Shown: positions 1 to 13,711, numbered from the stretch's first letter. The stretch is 64,000 nt of DNA from Adiantum capillus-veneris (GCA_014529385.2 CM043970.1:64996496-65060495), one strand, 5' to 3'. A program made the numbers and translations. The notes: generated by a model from the letters alone, not told the origin.

Positions 1-171
1 CCTCATTAGCCCTTCCCTTGAAGCTAGAGGCATTTATGCCTCTAGTTTCATAATTGAGTTGATTGAGTAGTGAAGGAGCTGATATCTAGTTGCCTTTTGA
101 ACTAGCCATTGCATTTGGCCATTATTGAGATCTTTGGGATATTCACTTGTTTTCAAGAAAACCAATACATC

Positions 172-837
172 CTAACAAGGCTCCCTAGCTAGAGAATGAA
201 TGATCAACAACTCAAGCTGCCTTTGAGTAAATGGGAAGCCTACAACTTCTGAAATTTTGTGCCAATATCCTCCAAGATTCCATGTAAAGAATAGGACAGT
301 CACGTGCAATGTCCTAACAATAAGACTTCTTCCTTCATGCCAAAAAGGGTAGGATTGGTAACCACCGTAATTAAAAGGATAATTGAGTACATTAGCTCCT
401 TCCAAGACAATACTTAGGATCATGATCCCCAAGATTGTACCAAGACTCCTCCATCTACGGCTTTCTTGTTGATGTGGCAAGTTCCAATTGTCTTTAGAAC
501 CTAGCTTTCCACTACATGTGAAGCTAGCAAAAGATCCATTATCCTCTTGGGTGCTGTTAAAAAGGTCCATTGCCTTTCCTGACATTGGTAATAAGCCACC
601 AACCTTGTAGCTCACAGAAATCCTTGATAAATGTTGTACTAAAGTGCATAGCATACACAAAAGATAGGGTGCAATCCACTGGTTGAAAAACACTTCATCT
701 CGACTACATGCATGCAAGATTGTACTCCAATCTTTCTCATGCTGGCGTTCATTTTCTGTGACTATTATGAGAACACCTTGTGCTAAGGGTTCTTTAAAGA
801 TTTTCTTAAATGCATCAAACACAATACGATCAAACAC
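172..837 (-). other. Unrecognised 221-codon ORF with membrane-like segments
   Basis: This open frame on the minus strand lies downstream (in the minus sense) of the decayed gag-protease of 1.2-2.3 kb. I do not recognise it. It has three hydrophobic stretches, around residues 58-70, 135-155 and 175-195, so a membrane protein is possible. It lacks reverse transcriptase motifs such as YxDD, which would be expected at this place in a gypsy polyprotein. It could be spacer sequence of a degenerate element that happens to be open. A second open segment (884-1195, minus) lies between it and the protease and is also unrecognised. Confidence 0.2.
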
Positions 838-1233
838 AATCTCTACATCTAGTTGCCAAGCCTAGATCTCCAATAGGCTACCACTACATCCACTTGCTTA
901 AGAATCTCCTTAGGGTGGACTCCAAATCCCACTTCTTGGTAACAACCATTTGATTCTGGTCTGCAATTGCTTCCTTTGATTGGTGTAGTGCTAAAGACTT
1001 CATGCTTCCTCCTTGCAGATGTATATCTGGTGGATTCACCTTGTTGTGGTTAGTGAGAATGAGACCCATGATTTCAAGAGAGTTGTCACTATCATTCGGT
1101 CTTGCAGATTCTTCCTCCGATGTTGTAGTAGAATTGTTAAAAAGCTCATATGCAATAGTCTCTAGGTCCATCCCTTGTTGCTTACCAGTCCTCATGTTGT
1201 AAAGAATGTCCTTGCCCTCTGTACCTTGTATCT

Positions 1234-1506
1234 CTAGAATTTATGTGTCCAATCTTGTTTTTCTCTCATGGCCATGATCCATGGTCTTCCTAAGATAGTT
1301 GGGTATCCCTTCCCGTTAGGGATGCTCAAGCCCTGCATAGAACCATCATTCACAAGATCATAGGATACTCTAGACTCACCAATTGAGATGCCAATTTTTT
1401 GTTGTTTCTTAGAATTCCTCTTGACTGGCTCCCTTTTGGTCTTCATCTTGTCTTCCCTTTGTGAAGCTTCATCCTGTATAGTGTGTTTAACTCCCATGGT
1501 GTCCAA
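1234..1506 (-). pseudogene. Retropepsin-like fragment of a Ty3/gypsy-type element
   Basis: The C-terminal part of this 90-residue frame carries YPTILGRPWI followed by W, which matches the flap-distal end of plant gypsy aspartic proteases (usually YxxILGRPWL...W). A DSG active site is not visible upstream, so only the distal half is supported. It follows the gag fragment at 1600-2290 in the same direction, the normal gag-PR order. No reverse transcriptase follows within the window edge. It is likely a non-functional remnant. Confidence 0.45.
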
Positions 1507-1599
1507 CTCTTATACCTTGGTCTTACCTTTTGCCACTTATTTGATGGGTTTCTCCACTTTCATCTTGCCCTTATCTTTAAGACTGATGACACTCACTAC

Positions 1600-2290
1600 C
1601 TGGGTTGCCAGCTAGTGATGGTGGTAAAGGTGGAATGAGGGTATGTGGTGGTTGTTGTGGTTGCACAACTCGTTGTAGAATTTTCACAGATGGTGTTTGT
1701 TGTGGCGGCCTTGGTGGTGGTGTTATTTCTCTTGGTGGTGAAATCTAGCTCCTCTATTGAAATATTGCCTCCTTGGGTGTGGGAAATAATACATGCCATG
1801 GCCATCTTCCCCACAATTGTAGTAGTGGTATTCTTGGTTCTGCCTTCGTTGTCCTCTCCCTTGCTCTTGATTGCGGTTGTGTGCATGCAATTGTTGCACC
1901 AAATACATAGATAGATTCTTCAACTGAGTAGTGATGTGGCTCAACATGTCTTGTTGCTCTTCTAATGCCTCTTGCGGTTGGGTCTTCTGAGCGGCTGTTG
2001 TAGTTATTGGGGTTAGTCAGCCTCAGCTTGATTCCTCTGACTTGTTGACTCTTTCTTTCATGCACAGCTTCTTGTCTTTAAGGCGGGCTACTTCCATTGC
2101 CAAATCATATGTTGCAGGGAATCTCCCCTTCAACTTATCTTTAAGCGACATCCATAGGCCAGCAATGAAACGGTCCTTCTTCAGGAAATTAGGTGCTCCT
2201 TCACCTTCCTACAGTGAGGCAACCCATCGCTTCCACAAGCCCTCACCTTTGCTAACACATTGGTGGTGTTGCTTTAGAAATGTCTACTAT
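1600..2290 (-). pseudogene. Decayed Ty3/gypsy-like gag with broken zinc knuckle
   Basis: Read on the minus strand, about 2060-2200 encodes a segment of the type FIAGLWMSLKDKLKGRFPAT, followed by MEVARLKDKK, a hallmark of the gypsy retrotransposon gag domain (PF03732-like). Downstream, near 1775-1830, is a nucleocapsid knuckle that reads YYNCGEDGHGMYYF. The first and last cysteines of CX2CX4HX4C are replaced by Tyr and Phe, so metal binding is probably lost. The reading frame changes between segments, which shows frameshifts. Together with the retropepsin fragment it defines a minus-strand gypsy remnant that continues off the left edge. Confidence 0.6.
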
Positions 2291-2315
2291 GTAGTGCATG
2301 TAGGGAAGAGATAAG

Positions 2316-2317
<2 letters not shown>

Positions 2318-2401
<84 letters not shown>
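2318..2401. repeat. Compound microsatellite (CT)n(CA)n
   Basis: About 15 CT units run directly into about 26 CA units. On the other strand this is (TG)n(AG)n, the same order as the other compound arrays in the window. Confidence 0.97.
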
Positions 2402-2404
<3 letters not shown>

Positions 2405-4200
2405 CACACAGTAAACACAATGATTTGATTAATTTATAAGTTTCTTAGGGTTACAAAAATTTGGCTTATTTACAACTCCTCTTTAGACGCTTGTTACCAC
2501 CAAAAATGATCTCTTAACCCTTACAAAATATCGTGCTTCTCATCAAAATGAAATAAAACAAAAATGATATAGCTTCCCATGTTCAACTGTCAACACCTGG
2601 AATCCCAAATATCATTCTAAAACAAAATTTAGACACCTATAAGTGGAACAAAGAATTTTTCCATTGTTGACACTCTGAAATCACCAAAATTGACCTACAG
2701 GAAGATTGAATGCAATGAAAGACTATTTTGGCCATAACTTGAGCTCTCGGTATCAGATTAAGAAACTTTTTTTTATCAAAACAAAGCTGAAGAGTAGCTC
2801 TACAACATTTAGTGTAACCCTTGATAATTAAATACCCTTTAGGTCATTCATAGTTTGTCAACGTTCAAAAAGATGTTGTTTAAGGCCTCAAAATACATCC
2901 GAAAGCTAGGAGTGTCTAAAAATGATAATTTGAGAGAATTGTGAGGAAACGGTCACAGTATTGGACATAGTTTTGACTTTTTCCTAACCAAAGCACTTGA
3001 ACACATTGGAATAAGATTGCTTCCATCAAGATAGAGATGTTAAGCCTAGAAATCACGTCTGTTTTAGATTCAAACTCAGCTTATACAAGCTGCACAATCC
3101 CAAGGTGCACAATCCCAGTGATTAGGGAGAAGCCACCCATAATGGATCTTCCATTTTGTTGTTGATATAGACCAATTATGTTGAGAGAGTTTGAATGATA
3201 GATCATGAGAGTGAAGGATTGTATAGATACATTAATGATAGTGAGGTCAACCTTTATAGGTTCTCATAGCCATACCCAGAAGAGTTGATGGATTACAACC
3301 TCTTATATGTCTATACATACAGAGTCAGCTGCCAATGGATATCTATAGTTTTTGACAAGTATGGATGAAAATACACAGCCATAGAAAGCACAAATCTACA
3401 TACTACATTAGAAATAGGTGGATATTTGGTCAATGAAGGACCACAAATACCTCCACAAAACACGAGAATTCCTACAAGCATTCCAAAAAGGGAGCGGCCT
3501 GGATTCCCTCTTAGAGCGATAACGAGTAATGAAATGATCATAGAGATGGCAGACATGCCTCCTCAAGTGAATCTCCCTAATGGACCAATGTCCAACATAA
3601 CGACCAATCCCTTTGAAGAAGACCAATATACAACCAGGTATCGATCAAACGAGACAAGGAGAGTGGAAATGACGATCTATCCACCAATGAACGATGTGGG
3701 ACCAAATACACCACAATAATTGTAGTTTGAGCTACATCAAGATGTCATACAAGGACCAAATATCATTAGAGGTGTTTATCTAGTGTTTTAGGGCAAACTA
3801 CTCCCTAAACATGATCACAAGCACGACACAGACAACATACTTATCATCCGATGACACGACTAACCCGTAGGTGCACAGAGGCAATCTCGTTAGCTTGTCA
3901 GGCTGAGACCAACAACCTACACATACGCATTTCTATGATGCATCAATCAATAACCCTTGTTGACTGCAACCCACTCTATCCCTAAACTCTCACAACACTG
4001 TTTACACATCAAATGAACTCGGAATCGCATCAAACTTGCTAGGCACCATCCTCTCAGTAGGATACACTTACCTATAAGTCTAATCTCATCAGATTTTAAC
4101 CCTAGTTATCTCGAATACAGTCGCGATAGACTCACATGTCATAATCTAAAAGTGTGCGAAACCTAAGTTTATGAGTATCTATGCGTAGCTAATCTCTCGC
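2402..4200. other. AT-rich stretch without a recognised gene
   Basis: No protein family, RNA gene or repeat structure is recognised here. One open frame (3426-3719, plus; proline- and asparagine-rich, 97 codons) continues open upstream and could be a gag-type N-terminus, but it has no diagnostic motif. Confidence 0.5.
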
Positions 4201-4715
4201 TCATTCCATAAAATACTTGATTGTTGAAAATAGACACTGTTTGTGCTACTTACAAGCAAAACAAGCTCGTGGAAGGATCGCTCGCGAACAGCTCGACAAT
4301 GCGAATGCGTGGCGTGGGCGCATAGCTCTCGGAGAGGCTACCACGATGGAGTGGTTGCTTCGTGAATCTGGTGAGGGAGATGCACGTAGCAAAGAGGATA
4401 AGATCACACACTCTCTCTCTCTCTCTCTCTCTCAGAATCGTACGACCCAGGATTAATTATTCAAATGGTCTTTTAAAAAATGGTTCTAAGGCGACTTTTA
4501 TACTTTAGTCACCTTAGCTCAAAAAATGTACATGGGGTTCTATTCATCATAATTACAAAGTGGAAACACATCTGGGTCCCGGCTGACTGATTAATCTTTA
4601 CATAACCCAGACAAGTGGATCAAAATGATAAGACGTATTTGACATAGAAAATGGGAATTTGATAGGCTTTACAAGGTGGGCGCATTACAATAGTTGGACA
4701 AGTTGGGCTCCAACA
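4200..4715 (-). mobile_element. Probable LTR (minus strand) with PPT at its upstream edge
   Basis: On the minus strand a purine tract (4716-4728, AGGAGGGGGGGAG) is followed immediately by TGTTGGAGCCCAAC at 4715, the usual polypurine tract plus LTR start of plant copia elements. Inside is a TATA-like GTATAAAAG (4493-4501), then a (GA)n leader (4410-4433). The far end of the LTR is not resolved, and no coding remnant of the element is evident to the right, so this may be an LTR with only a short internal fragment. Confidence 0.4.
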
Positions 4716-4728
4716 CTCCCCCCCTCCT

Positions 4729-7700
4729 AGTTCATGTCTACCACGACATGACTGTCTTTGTCTTCAATGTCGTTGTCTTTCTGCCTAGTTTATTTGATGT
4801 AGAAATGCATCATATCACATAGATTCGCTCGCCATTAATGGGCCAAAAATCTTTGACTTTTACATGAAGAAGCCGGTGTAAAATGCTTCTTCGAATGTTT
4901 GGAGATGGTAGCTGGGCAAAAACATGAGCCGTCTGAAGTAGGCATATAAAACTGGCTCTGTAGGTGGCCCACTTAGATCATATGATAACTCTGATATGTT
5001 TCTTTCTGTATTCATGTACTATGAACTCCAGCTTTCTGAGAACATTGTGAGACAGGTCAAAAAAGTCCGAGCTATTTTACAAAGCATCTTGCAGGATAGG
5101 TCGGGAGAGCCTCCGAATTCTGCGATGGCATGTGATTAGCACTTGTGGTGCTACTGTGCTTTGTTGCGAGTAATAGTCACTCCCCACAAGGAGAGGCATC
5201 AGTACAAATTTCTTGCACTCTTTTGGCACCTATTTGTGTGCCGATTCTGCTACACTAGCGGTGATTACCATTACATGTACGTTGAGTTGTGGATATTGCC
5301 ACTATACGATGTTGTGGAGCTACTTTCTAACTTGATTTCTGGTAGCCCTTGCTTTGAGACTTGGTCCGGAAGAGCCCTTTTTGAGACTGTGGCTAGTTGA
5401 GTCTACATAGCCTTTTATGAGGGTTATTGCATGAGGTTTTTTGAATCCGACCAATAAGGGCCAAGCTACCTAGTGCGAGGTGTATTATGTTGTTGAAGAT
5501 CCCCTTTTCTGGCCTCGCCATACAGGTATAGGTGCTTTTATACCAAGCTCGTGGTCATGTGTGTGAGTTGTCAGTGGTTTATGCGACCATTTTATGGGCA
5601 TTTTATGTTTGTGCATGCTTTGAGAGCATTTTTCTTGTTTATGCATTGTTTTACATTCTTTTTGGGCATTAAAAAAAATATGAACCCTCTAGGGGCCCTT
5701 TGGGATTAATGTTAATTGAAGGCCAGCCAATAGGAAGAGGGTGGTGGACACACTCTATATCCTCAAAAAAGTAGCGGGACAAGGTAGCATTACACCTCTT
5801 AATGGCCTCTTACCTAGTGAGAAGGTAAGAGAGGTGGCTAGGGGAAAGAGATGGGGAGGGGGTGGGGGACACTTTGACCTCCTTTTCCCTAATTTTTGGC
5901 TTGGATTAAGAAATACACTAAAAATTTGAAATTTTTAAATTTTCAAAATTTAAACTTTACCTCCTTAAAAACATCACTTTCCACCCTCCAAAGTCTTTCC
6001 AAACCATTTCTATAGCTAAAAAGTGATTTTCTCTCTCTACAAACCCTTTCCAAGCTCTCCATTGCTGCAACAACCACATCCACCCCCTATAGTCCAACAT
6101 AATCTCTCTGCTAGCTTTCTCCCACCTCCATTGTAGCACTAAGCAAGCTGCTCTCCCATCTCTTTCCCTTGACCACCACAAGTTTTCACATCAAGCTAGA
6201 TCCTCTCCCTTCTTTCACATCCATTACAAATTGAAACAAGGTTCTCCTCATTCTACTTTTATTCACTCACACTACATGGAAACCTCTACTTTTGAAGGTG
6301 GAAAAATTATGAGCTCGTATGACTTGCATACCACAACAACAGGAGGTGTGAATGGTGAGTGGGCATTGCAAAGGTTCACCTCCAACATAAAGATAGAATG
6401 GTAAGAAAACTACCCTTGTAGCTTACATTTAGAGCTTAATATCATCTCCATCTTTAAGTTTATCATGCTAGAGACAATCAACCTCTTTATGGCTTTCAAT
6501 GTCTAGGGCTTCACACCTCATAACATCGGGGTGTGCTAATTTTTTGATGGATTTGGCACACAATCTAGGGTTGTGTAGCATGTGATTGAGTCACAAATGC
6601 AAGTAAGTTATATTATCTATGGAGAGTTATCAAAGATTCTCCTTCTAAATTCTTCTTTGTATAGTTATCACTACATTATCACAATGATATCATTTTGTAC
6701 TTGATAATTTTGTGCTCACAAAATCTGGTGGTTACTTACAAGTCCAACTTGTTTTGAGAGGACATGAGCAAACTACCATGTGCAGAGATGGAAAACACTC
6801 TATTCTTGGTCCGTGAGGAACCTTTCACTACCATGTTAAAATATTTTGATAAGAATAGTAGGCTTTGTGTAGAATCTTGAATCAATAGGTACTCTCTAGG
6901 AGATCTTAGAAAATCCCTCCATAAAGTACTACCATCTTCCCTAGTTTCATAGACATACAAATACTCATGTGTATATGAATATCTAGATGAAGAAGACAAA
7001 TACTTCTAAGAGAAGCTTGACAACAAAAACATTGTTTCCCTTTGTAATCTTTTTCATGAGGTTGAATTTCTCTATAAACTCTTTTGTTTTTTTTTAAATG
7101 GTGTCATATTAAGTGAGAGTATTTAATTTAGATTGTTGGAGTTTCATACAGATTTGAGAAACATTGTTGAACTTTATGGATATTTTGATTTGCCTCCAAG
7201 ATGTTTCAAGTCTCAAGTCTTAATCACTCTACCATGAATAAATTCAAGAAGTATTTTGATTTTAGCTTAATCATTAATGGTTATTCTTATTAAAGTGGAT
7301 CATCACCTTTGTCAAGATGTCCTCATTTGGGGATGCTGAATATATCCCGCTTCATTAGCAACATTTCACAAGTTGAGAAATATAAATCCTTGCTTTCAAC
7401 ATGCTATTGTTTCCATACTAGTATGCATATGCCAAGCTTGACTTAGAGAAAGGACACCTTGAGATGAAGGTGTCGATGTATAGTGGTGATTGATAGCTAC
7501 ACGAGCAATCAACTTATTATTGATTCATGTTTCAACATATATATATTGTAAAGCCTTTGAGTTTTCACCTTTTTTGAGTAGTGTTGACAAGTTTTTGGTT
7601 TCAAATCTTCTTAAATATCCCTATTCATTGGCTATCGGTAGCTATTTCTTTGATATTGCTTAAGATGATACCATTACCTATATCACCCTTGTGAGATCAC

Positions 7701-8500
7701 CCTGTGAGATTAACTGCTGTTAAATTTTGGATTTGACTTCTACTATGTAGATCATTTGGATAGAGAAAGAGTAAACATGAATAATAGATGCATGGATTGT
7801 TAACATAGAAGATATATACCACTTGAGCCTATGTAAATATAAGGAAACAACGCAACCATCCCATTGCACTTATGGTTATATTTTTTAACAAATAGCTTGT
7901 TCCAAGTAGGAAATTGAGTTGCTCATAATGTTAGAAAATGCAATAAAAATATTCATCAATAAGCTAATGGAGGTACTCATCATGGGTTGGAGTAGCAAGG
8001 GCTTGATTAGTAAGAACCCACCATCTGGAATGTTCAATTGGTATATAGCTTGTGAACCAAATAGTGCGTAGATTTGGAATGATTTCAATTAATGCAATAA
8101 AAATAAGTGGAAAATACAGTACGACTCTAATTTAAATGAACTTTGACGCTAATTCAAATAATCATCACAAGCATGGGATTTTAAGAATTGATGTATTCAG
8201 GTTGGCAAAGAATTACTTAGCTTGTACATAGGAGGCATAAATGATGGAGTAAGGGGAATGACATGGACATCACCAAACTAAGGCCAAGTGTGGATCGAGG
8301 TAGAAGTCGACGCATTGATGCAAGCATCTATAAAATAATTGACATCACCAAGCCATCACATTTGATTTGTAATGTTACATAAACCTATGACATATTATAT
8401 TCTAAGTGAGAAAATCCCAGTTTTGCTACATGGCAATTACGTAGAACGTGTATGTGCCTCAAATCTTTTTTGAGGTGCTTCATTAGCGAGAATCTATAGA
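4729..8500. other. Gene-free stretch
   Basis: AT-rich sequence. Only short open frames occur (5143-5400 plus, 5957-6181 minus, 6736-6999 minus, 7885-8088 minus), none with a family motif. I see no repeats beyond simple tracts. Confidence 0.5.
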
Positions 8501-9402
8501 GATGCTCGTATAGCTTATAGGAACAAAAATGGTGGGGATGGCGCGTGGATTAAGAGACTGTGTGTCAGATGTGTGGAGAGAGGGAGATTTTTCATGCCTA
8601 AGGAGATTTTTCCTGCCTAAGGAGATTTTTTCCCTTTTGTTGTGCTTCTATCATGGGTGGCGAGGCGAGGACCCGTCTGTACGCACAAGATGTAGGCGGC
8701 CATTGCAGGCGAAAACGAGAGCAACGGGCATGTGGTGCTGATGAGGAAGAGTAGTCAGGTCATCTCACGAGGGAAGGGAGAACAAGAAACGTCTGTGCAG
8801 GGTTGGCAATGGAAATTTGGTGTGGCCTTGCAGCATGATGAATGCAAGCGACGAGCTGCTCGTGACCACAGGCAGGTGTGAGTGCAGAGACAAGATGCTC
8901 ACAGGCTTGTGGAAGAAGCGAGGGGGCGTCGAGTGTAGCATCGCGATGCAGGCGAGTGTCGATGCCGATCGCTGAGCAGGCGCAGGGGGACAAGGGAGAG
9001 GGTGTGTGACGTGGAAACTCACTTTTGATTTTTAATTTATGCTTCCAAAGGAATCATCGACGGAAATTAATTAATGTTGTGCAAAAAGACCCAGAATGTA
9101 GACACAAGAAGATTTATAATTTTGCACAATCAATCGAGCAAATGTAGTGAATTTCAATTTCACAACTACATAGAAACTTTTGCTAAGTAGGAAATGTCAT
9201 AACTCAATTAAATTCCATATAGAAATCTCATAGGAACATACATTTTGCTACATAGGAATAATTTTTAGATCCATCTACTTGCACTAAATTTCTAGATAGC
9301 AAATATGTAGCAACCATTGCTATGTAGGAAATGTTAGATCCATCTACTCGGTCTACTCGCTCCGCGTGCGCATTAACCAAAATCTCACGAGATTCCCTAA
9401 AA

Positions 9403-9453
<51 letters not shown>

Positions 9454-10206
9454 CTCTTCTGTCTCTCCTCTCTCTTCGCCCGCGTGCTCAGAAGGTCCAT
9501 CGCGACTCAGCGCAGACCCCCCCTCGTCTGGCTCTGCACATCCCAGGTCGCCTGCACTTACCTCCATTGCGACCTCTACTCAGATCGGATGCATGGGGAC
9601 AGGCACACAGGCATGAAGAAGCAGGTATGTCCCCCAACAACTATGTGCACAGCAAAGCCTTCCATCAGCAGTAGCTTGCATGTGCTCCACGAAAGACGCC
9701 ATCCTCATTGGACCCCCGTCGGCACTATCGCGCCCGCTCCAATTCACTCTGTATCCTCCGTGACTCACTATTCTCTCTCTCTCGTTGGCGACAACTGTAG
9801 TCCCTCTGTCCCTTGCACGTGCCATCTGTGAAGCGGACCTCCGCCCTCACCTTTTCCTTTGCTCTCGTTTCCCCCTTGAAGCTTTGCGAGCATCTTCCTA
9901 GATTCTGCTTAATTCACCTCCTTCCCAAAATTGGGCACCCCTACTTGCACTAAATTGCTAGACAGCAAATGTGTAGCACAAATTTCTATGTAAGGAAAAT
10001 GGGAAGAACATTCAAGTACGTGTAGCACAAATTTCTATGTAAGGAAAATGGGAAGAACATTCAAGTACTCTATAGAAAACATGTAAGAATGGTGACTTTG
10101 CTGATTCTATCTAGCAACTACATGACAAGGCCACACTTTTGCTACTTGCAAAAGATTTATTTTTTTAATTTTAATTAATTTTTTTGCAAAACTCACAATT
10201 GTGAGT
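8500..10206. other. Gene-free stretch with (CT)n array and 49-bp tandem duplication
   Basis: Contains a (CT)n tract at 9405-9449. Open frames across it in several phases are microsatellite artefacts (Ser-Leu or Glu-Arg repeats). A 49-bp unit is duplicated in tandem at 9971-10019 and 10020-10068 without visible mismatch. No coding content is recognised. Confidence 0.6.
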
Positions 10207-10375
10207 GGATATAACTATGAGAGATCGTGGTGTTTACCGCGGGCCATTACCGCAAAACAAGAGACATGAATTCAAAATAAGGAGAGAGAAACCCTTTTGA
10301 TGTTCAAGCGTGATTTTACCGCAGATATTACCGTGTGCATTTCCGCGCAAATTACAGCATTCATTATCGCTAAGG
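10207..10375. repeat. Left terminal inverted repeat and subterminal repeats of the CACTA element
   Basis: The terminal part 10210-10253 pairs with 17711-17752 in inverse orientation; CGTGGT and CATTACCGC are common to both. TTACCGC recurs at 10234, 10246 and 10316, with variants at about 10329-10370. In En/Spm elements such arrays bind the TNPA protein. Confidence 0.75.
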
Positions 10376-10634
10376 CCATAGACCCCCTTCCCCCTCTCCC
10401 TCTCCCGCGGGTTTCCATTTAAATCCAAAACAACTCAAAATGTATTTACACACTACAACTCCTACACTCCCAGAATGCTTGCTCACTTCACTTAATCTCT
10501 CTTTCACTCTAAAAATTCTATACATAAATCATTGAACTCACAACAAAACCATTACAAATACTATTCATAAGCACATAACGAAACATTTGCAAATTAATCA
10601 TACACTACACCAAGTGAAAGAATGGAGAGTTTTA

Positions 10635-13492
10635 TTAATTCTCATCTTGTATAAGATCTCTACAAGCACTAGGATCCATATTTAGACCCATAGTATTCAA
10701 ATCAATAAACAAGTTTAGAGATTCTTCCTCCTCTCCATCACTTCCTGTAGAATCATCATCGCTTTCTCCCTCTTCCTCCTCCTCAAGATGACTATTTGCA
10801 AGGCTTGGCTGACCTTCTTTAACTTCTACTACATCTTCCTCTGCATCTTGTGGTGATGGTATGATGGGATCAATTACTGGCTCAATGTCCGTCTCTGCAA
10901 AGATAGATCTACCCCGCGGCGTGACTCGAATGACATACCAAAGTCTTCTTTGATATATACATGGCACATAAAAGACCTGTACGTCACACACAAAGAATAA
11001 GCTGATATACATATATTAAATTTTTAATTTAAGTTAATTGCACATAGCCTAAATTACCTGCTCGCAACTACTAGGATACACCAAGTTGTCAGGTTTTCCC
11101 CGATGGAATTGGGTGGAATCCACCATAATGACCCCATTTTCATGTCTTTTGACCTCACCCGCAAACCATCGGCACTCAAAGAGGAATTTGTGAAAAGATC
11201 TGAAATCCACTTTGATTATTCTCTCTATAGTACCACAATATCTAACCTCATTTGTTGTTGTGTCAAAGTTTCCCATCACGCCGCAATCATTAGTGGTCCG
11301 ACGCTCATCTATCTTGCGGGTGCGAAAATGTCGGCCTTCGGACCAAATGGAGTTGAAAATGAGACCCTACAATCACAATGCATAAGAGGTTACATCGCAT
11401 TTCATAAAGTGATTTGCATACATGCATACATAACATATACACACTCACCTTGCGCAAGCATCCTCGTGCATACTCCCATTCTTTAGGGCTTATTTGTTCT
11501 CCTTGTGCTTTGGCATTGGTCATGGCATTATGGATCCACTCTACTTGAATCAAATCATGATATTTTGCAAGCTCTTTAGGAAAAGGAGGTGCACGTCTAC
11601 CTCCATGGGACCTCTTCCATGCATCTCTATCCCTTTCTCTAGCTGCGCGGGCTTCCAAGTACATATTGACCCATTTGGTTATGATAGTGGCATTGAGTAA
11701 AGAGTAGTTGTTGACTATGGCATGAAACTCTCTATCCATGACCAAGAGTGAGCCTTTTCCACTGGGAATGGTTGAGTGCTTCCTAGGATCCTCTTCTTCA
11801 CTCCACAGACGAGGCAATGATGGATCCACTGCGATGAGATACTGTGAGACATACACAAATGCCTCTTGCACCACCCAACCTTCTGCCATGCTCGCCTGAA
11901 AACATTAAAATCACATATTTTTATTAGTAACTCCATAGCGTATAAATGCTATCTATATTGTATTGATTTTGCATACCTCCGGTTGTGACCTCAATCTAAC
12001 AAAATCCTTAAAAGTCTTCAAGAATCTCTCCAAGAAGAACATCCATCTAGAGTGAACCACCCCACAAATCGAAATCTCCTCAACAAGGTGAAGCAATAGG
12101 TGTATTTGGCTAACAAGGATTGTACGTGGGAATGCATCCTCAATAGCACACACTGCCTCTACTGCTAGCTGATGGGCTACTGGTATGGCTTCTACTTCTA
12201 TCTCCTTGGATCGAGCTCACAAATCTACAGGGCACAAATAAGATAGTAGATGAAAAAAAATTCCATTGTTCATGCATGCACAACATGATATAGTACTTGA
12301 AAAAAACCCATTACCTCACAATCTCACCCACTTTGAATATTGCAGCCTTCACCTTAGTGTCCCCATAACCACTAATAGTTATGGGAAGTACAAACTACAA
12401 ACAATAAAACATCTTAGTGAATGTCAACCTATATATAAGGACACATAGACACCACAAACTGTTCTACTCTTACCTGAAGGATTTTATGCCAATCATGGGA
12501 TTTCAATCCATACAATTGAGTGGAGCCACCCTTTTTGGTTTTTGTGAAAGCACCTTTGAGTGACCGCATATATCCCGTTGGAGTTCTGATGGATGCAATA
12601 ACTTGCTTCGTCCGCTCTTGGTATACCTTTGACATTATCCACGGTGCTTTTGGGAGAATCATCTTTCCCCGCTCCCCCATGCGGGGCGTGGCTGAAGGGG
12701 GGAGACGTCTCATGGATCTTAAATCTTCCCTAGCACCCAATGAATCCTTCTTGCCAATTATGTGATCCCAGATAGCTTGCCCAACATTTTTGAATACATG
12801 CTTATTGGACCCTATGCAACCTATCACAAGAAGAAAGTACATTAGAAGCTAATTTATGCACTCCACAAGCATCCTTCACAATCTGTATACATACCTCAAA
12901 AGTGCGTCGACACTAGCATTGCTCCATCCAAACATCGCCTGAAGGTTAAGGAATTCGAGAGATGCCCTTAAAATGGAGTAAGAGCATCTATCATATAGTG
13001 CGTGTGTGTCGAATCGAGTAGCTCACTCCTCATTCTTTCGGAAGCTTCTTCGCATGCACACTCTGGTTTATGCTCCTCCTCTCGTGCAAGGAGATCCTCA
13101 ACCATTCTATGCAAATGGTCGTCTTCTGCATCCATGTAAGGAGATGGGATGTGGTCACTCGTAGAGGGAGCAGCAGTTGGCTGATTTGATGTGCTTCCTC
13201 CCTCTCTAATGGATTCCTGGCGCATGCGCTCTTCCACCCTCCTTTCCCCTCCTCTACCAACCGCACGCCAATGAGGGGTGACATCAATAGCCGCTACAAT
13301 TCGCGGATCGTTTGTTTCCATCCGTGAATGCTTGCGAGGATCGTCCCATAGTCCATAATCTTCTACATGGCTCAAGCATATCCATCGAAGTCGAGCAATG
13401 GCGCATTTGCACCGCATGCATGGGCATGGTAATCGCTCGGCCAACCACCGTGATCTATCCGGTTCAGTGGACTGGCCAAACTCATCCCAAGC
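10635..13492 (-). pseudogene. TNP2-like CACTA transposase lacking the catalytic core
   Basis: Exons on the minus strand give the known order of plant TNP2 proteins. First comes a transposase-associated domain (about 12971-13492; RWLAERLPCPCMRCKC, then SHVEDYGLW) with a short continuation (FGWSNASVDALL, about 12890-12950) in another frame. Next is DUF4218 (about 11690-12842; FGLKSHDWHKILQ-type segment, then HSRWMFFLERFLKTFKDFVR at about 12040). Last is DUF4216 (about 10920-11279; IIKVDF, FECRWF, QVFYVP, LWYVIRVTPRGR) and an acidic tail ending at 10635. The roughly 400-residue Transposase_21 (DDE) domain that should sit between the first and second parts is absent: only about 130 bp separate them. 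Introns with good GT-AG borders split DUF4216. Frame changes and the missing core mean it cannot catalyse transposition. Confidence 0.78.
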
Positions 13493-13711
13493 AACCTACA
13501 TTAAATTACATACACTAATTAAAATCAAATTACCAAAAAATAGGGGCACAAAACATCAGTAAAAAGTAAAAATTAAACTTTTAGGTAAAAATGTCATTTT
13601 CAAAGTACTAAGAATACTTTCATTTTATATATATTTAATAAAAAACATAGTACCAATAGATTTTGAGGATCAATAGTAATAATGTCAGAACGTGGCCATC
13701 TGTGTGTATGG

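Noticed and set aside
9331-9831. ORFs of 100-166 codons across the CT tract (also at 24.3-24.7, 25.8-26.6 and 53.4-53.8 kb)
   Set aside because: They are Ser-Leu, Glu-Arg or His-Thr dipeptide runs read through microsatellites; the flanks have no coding character.
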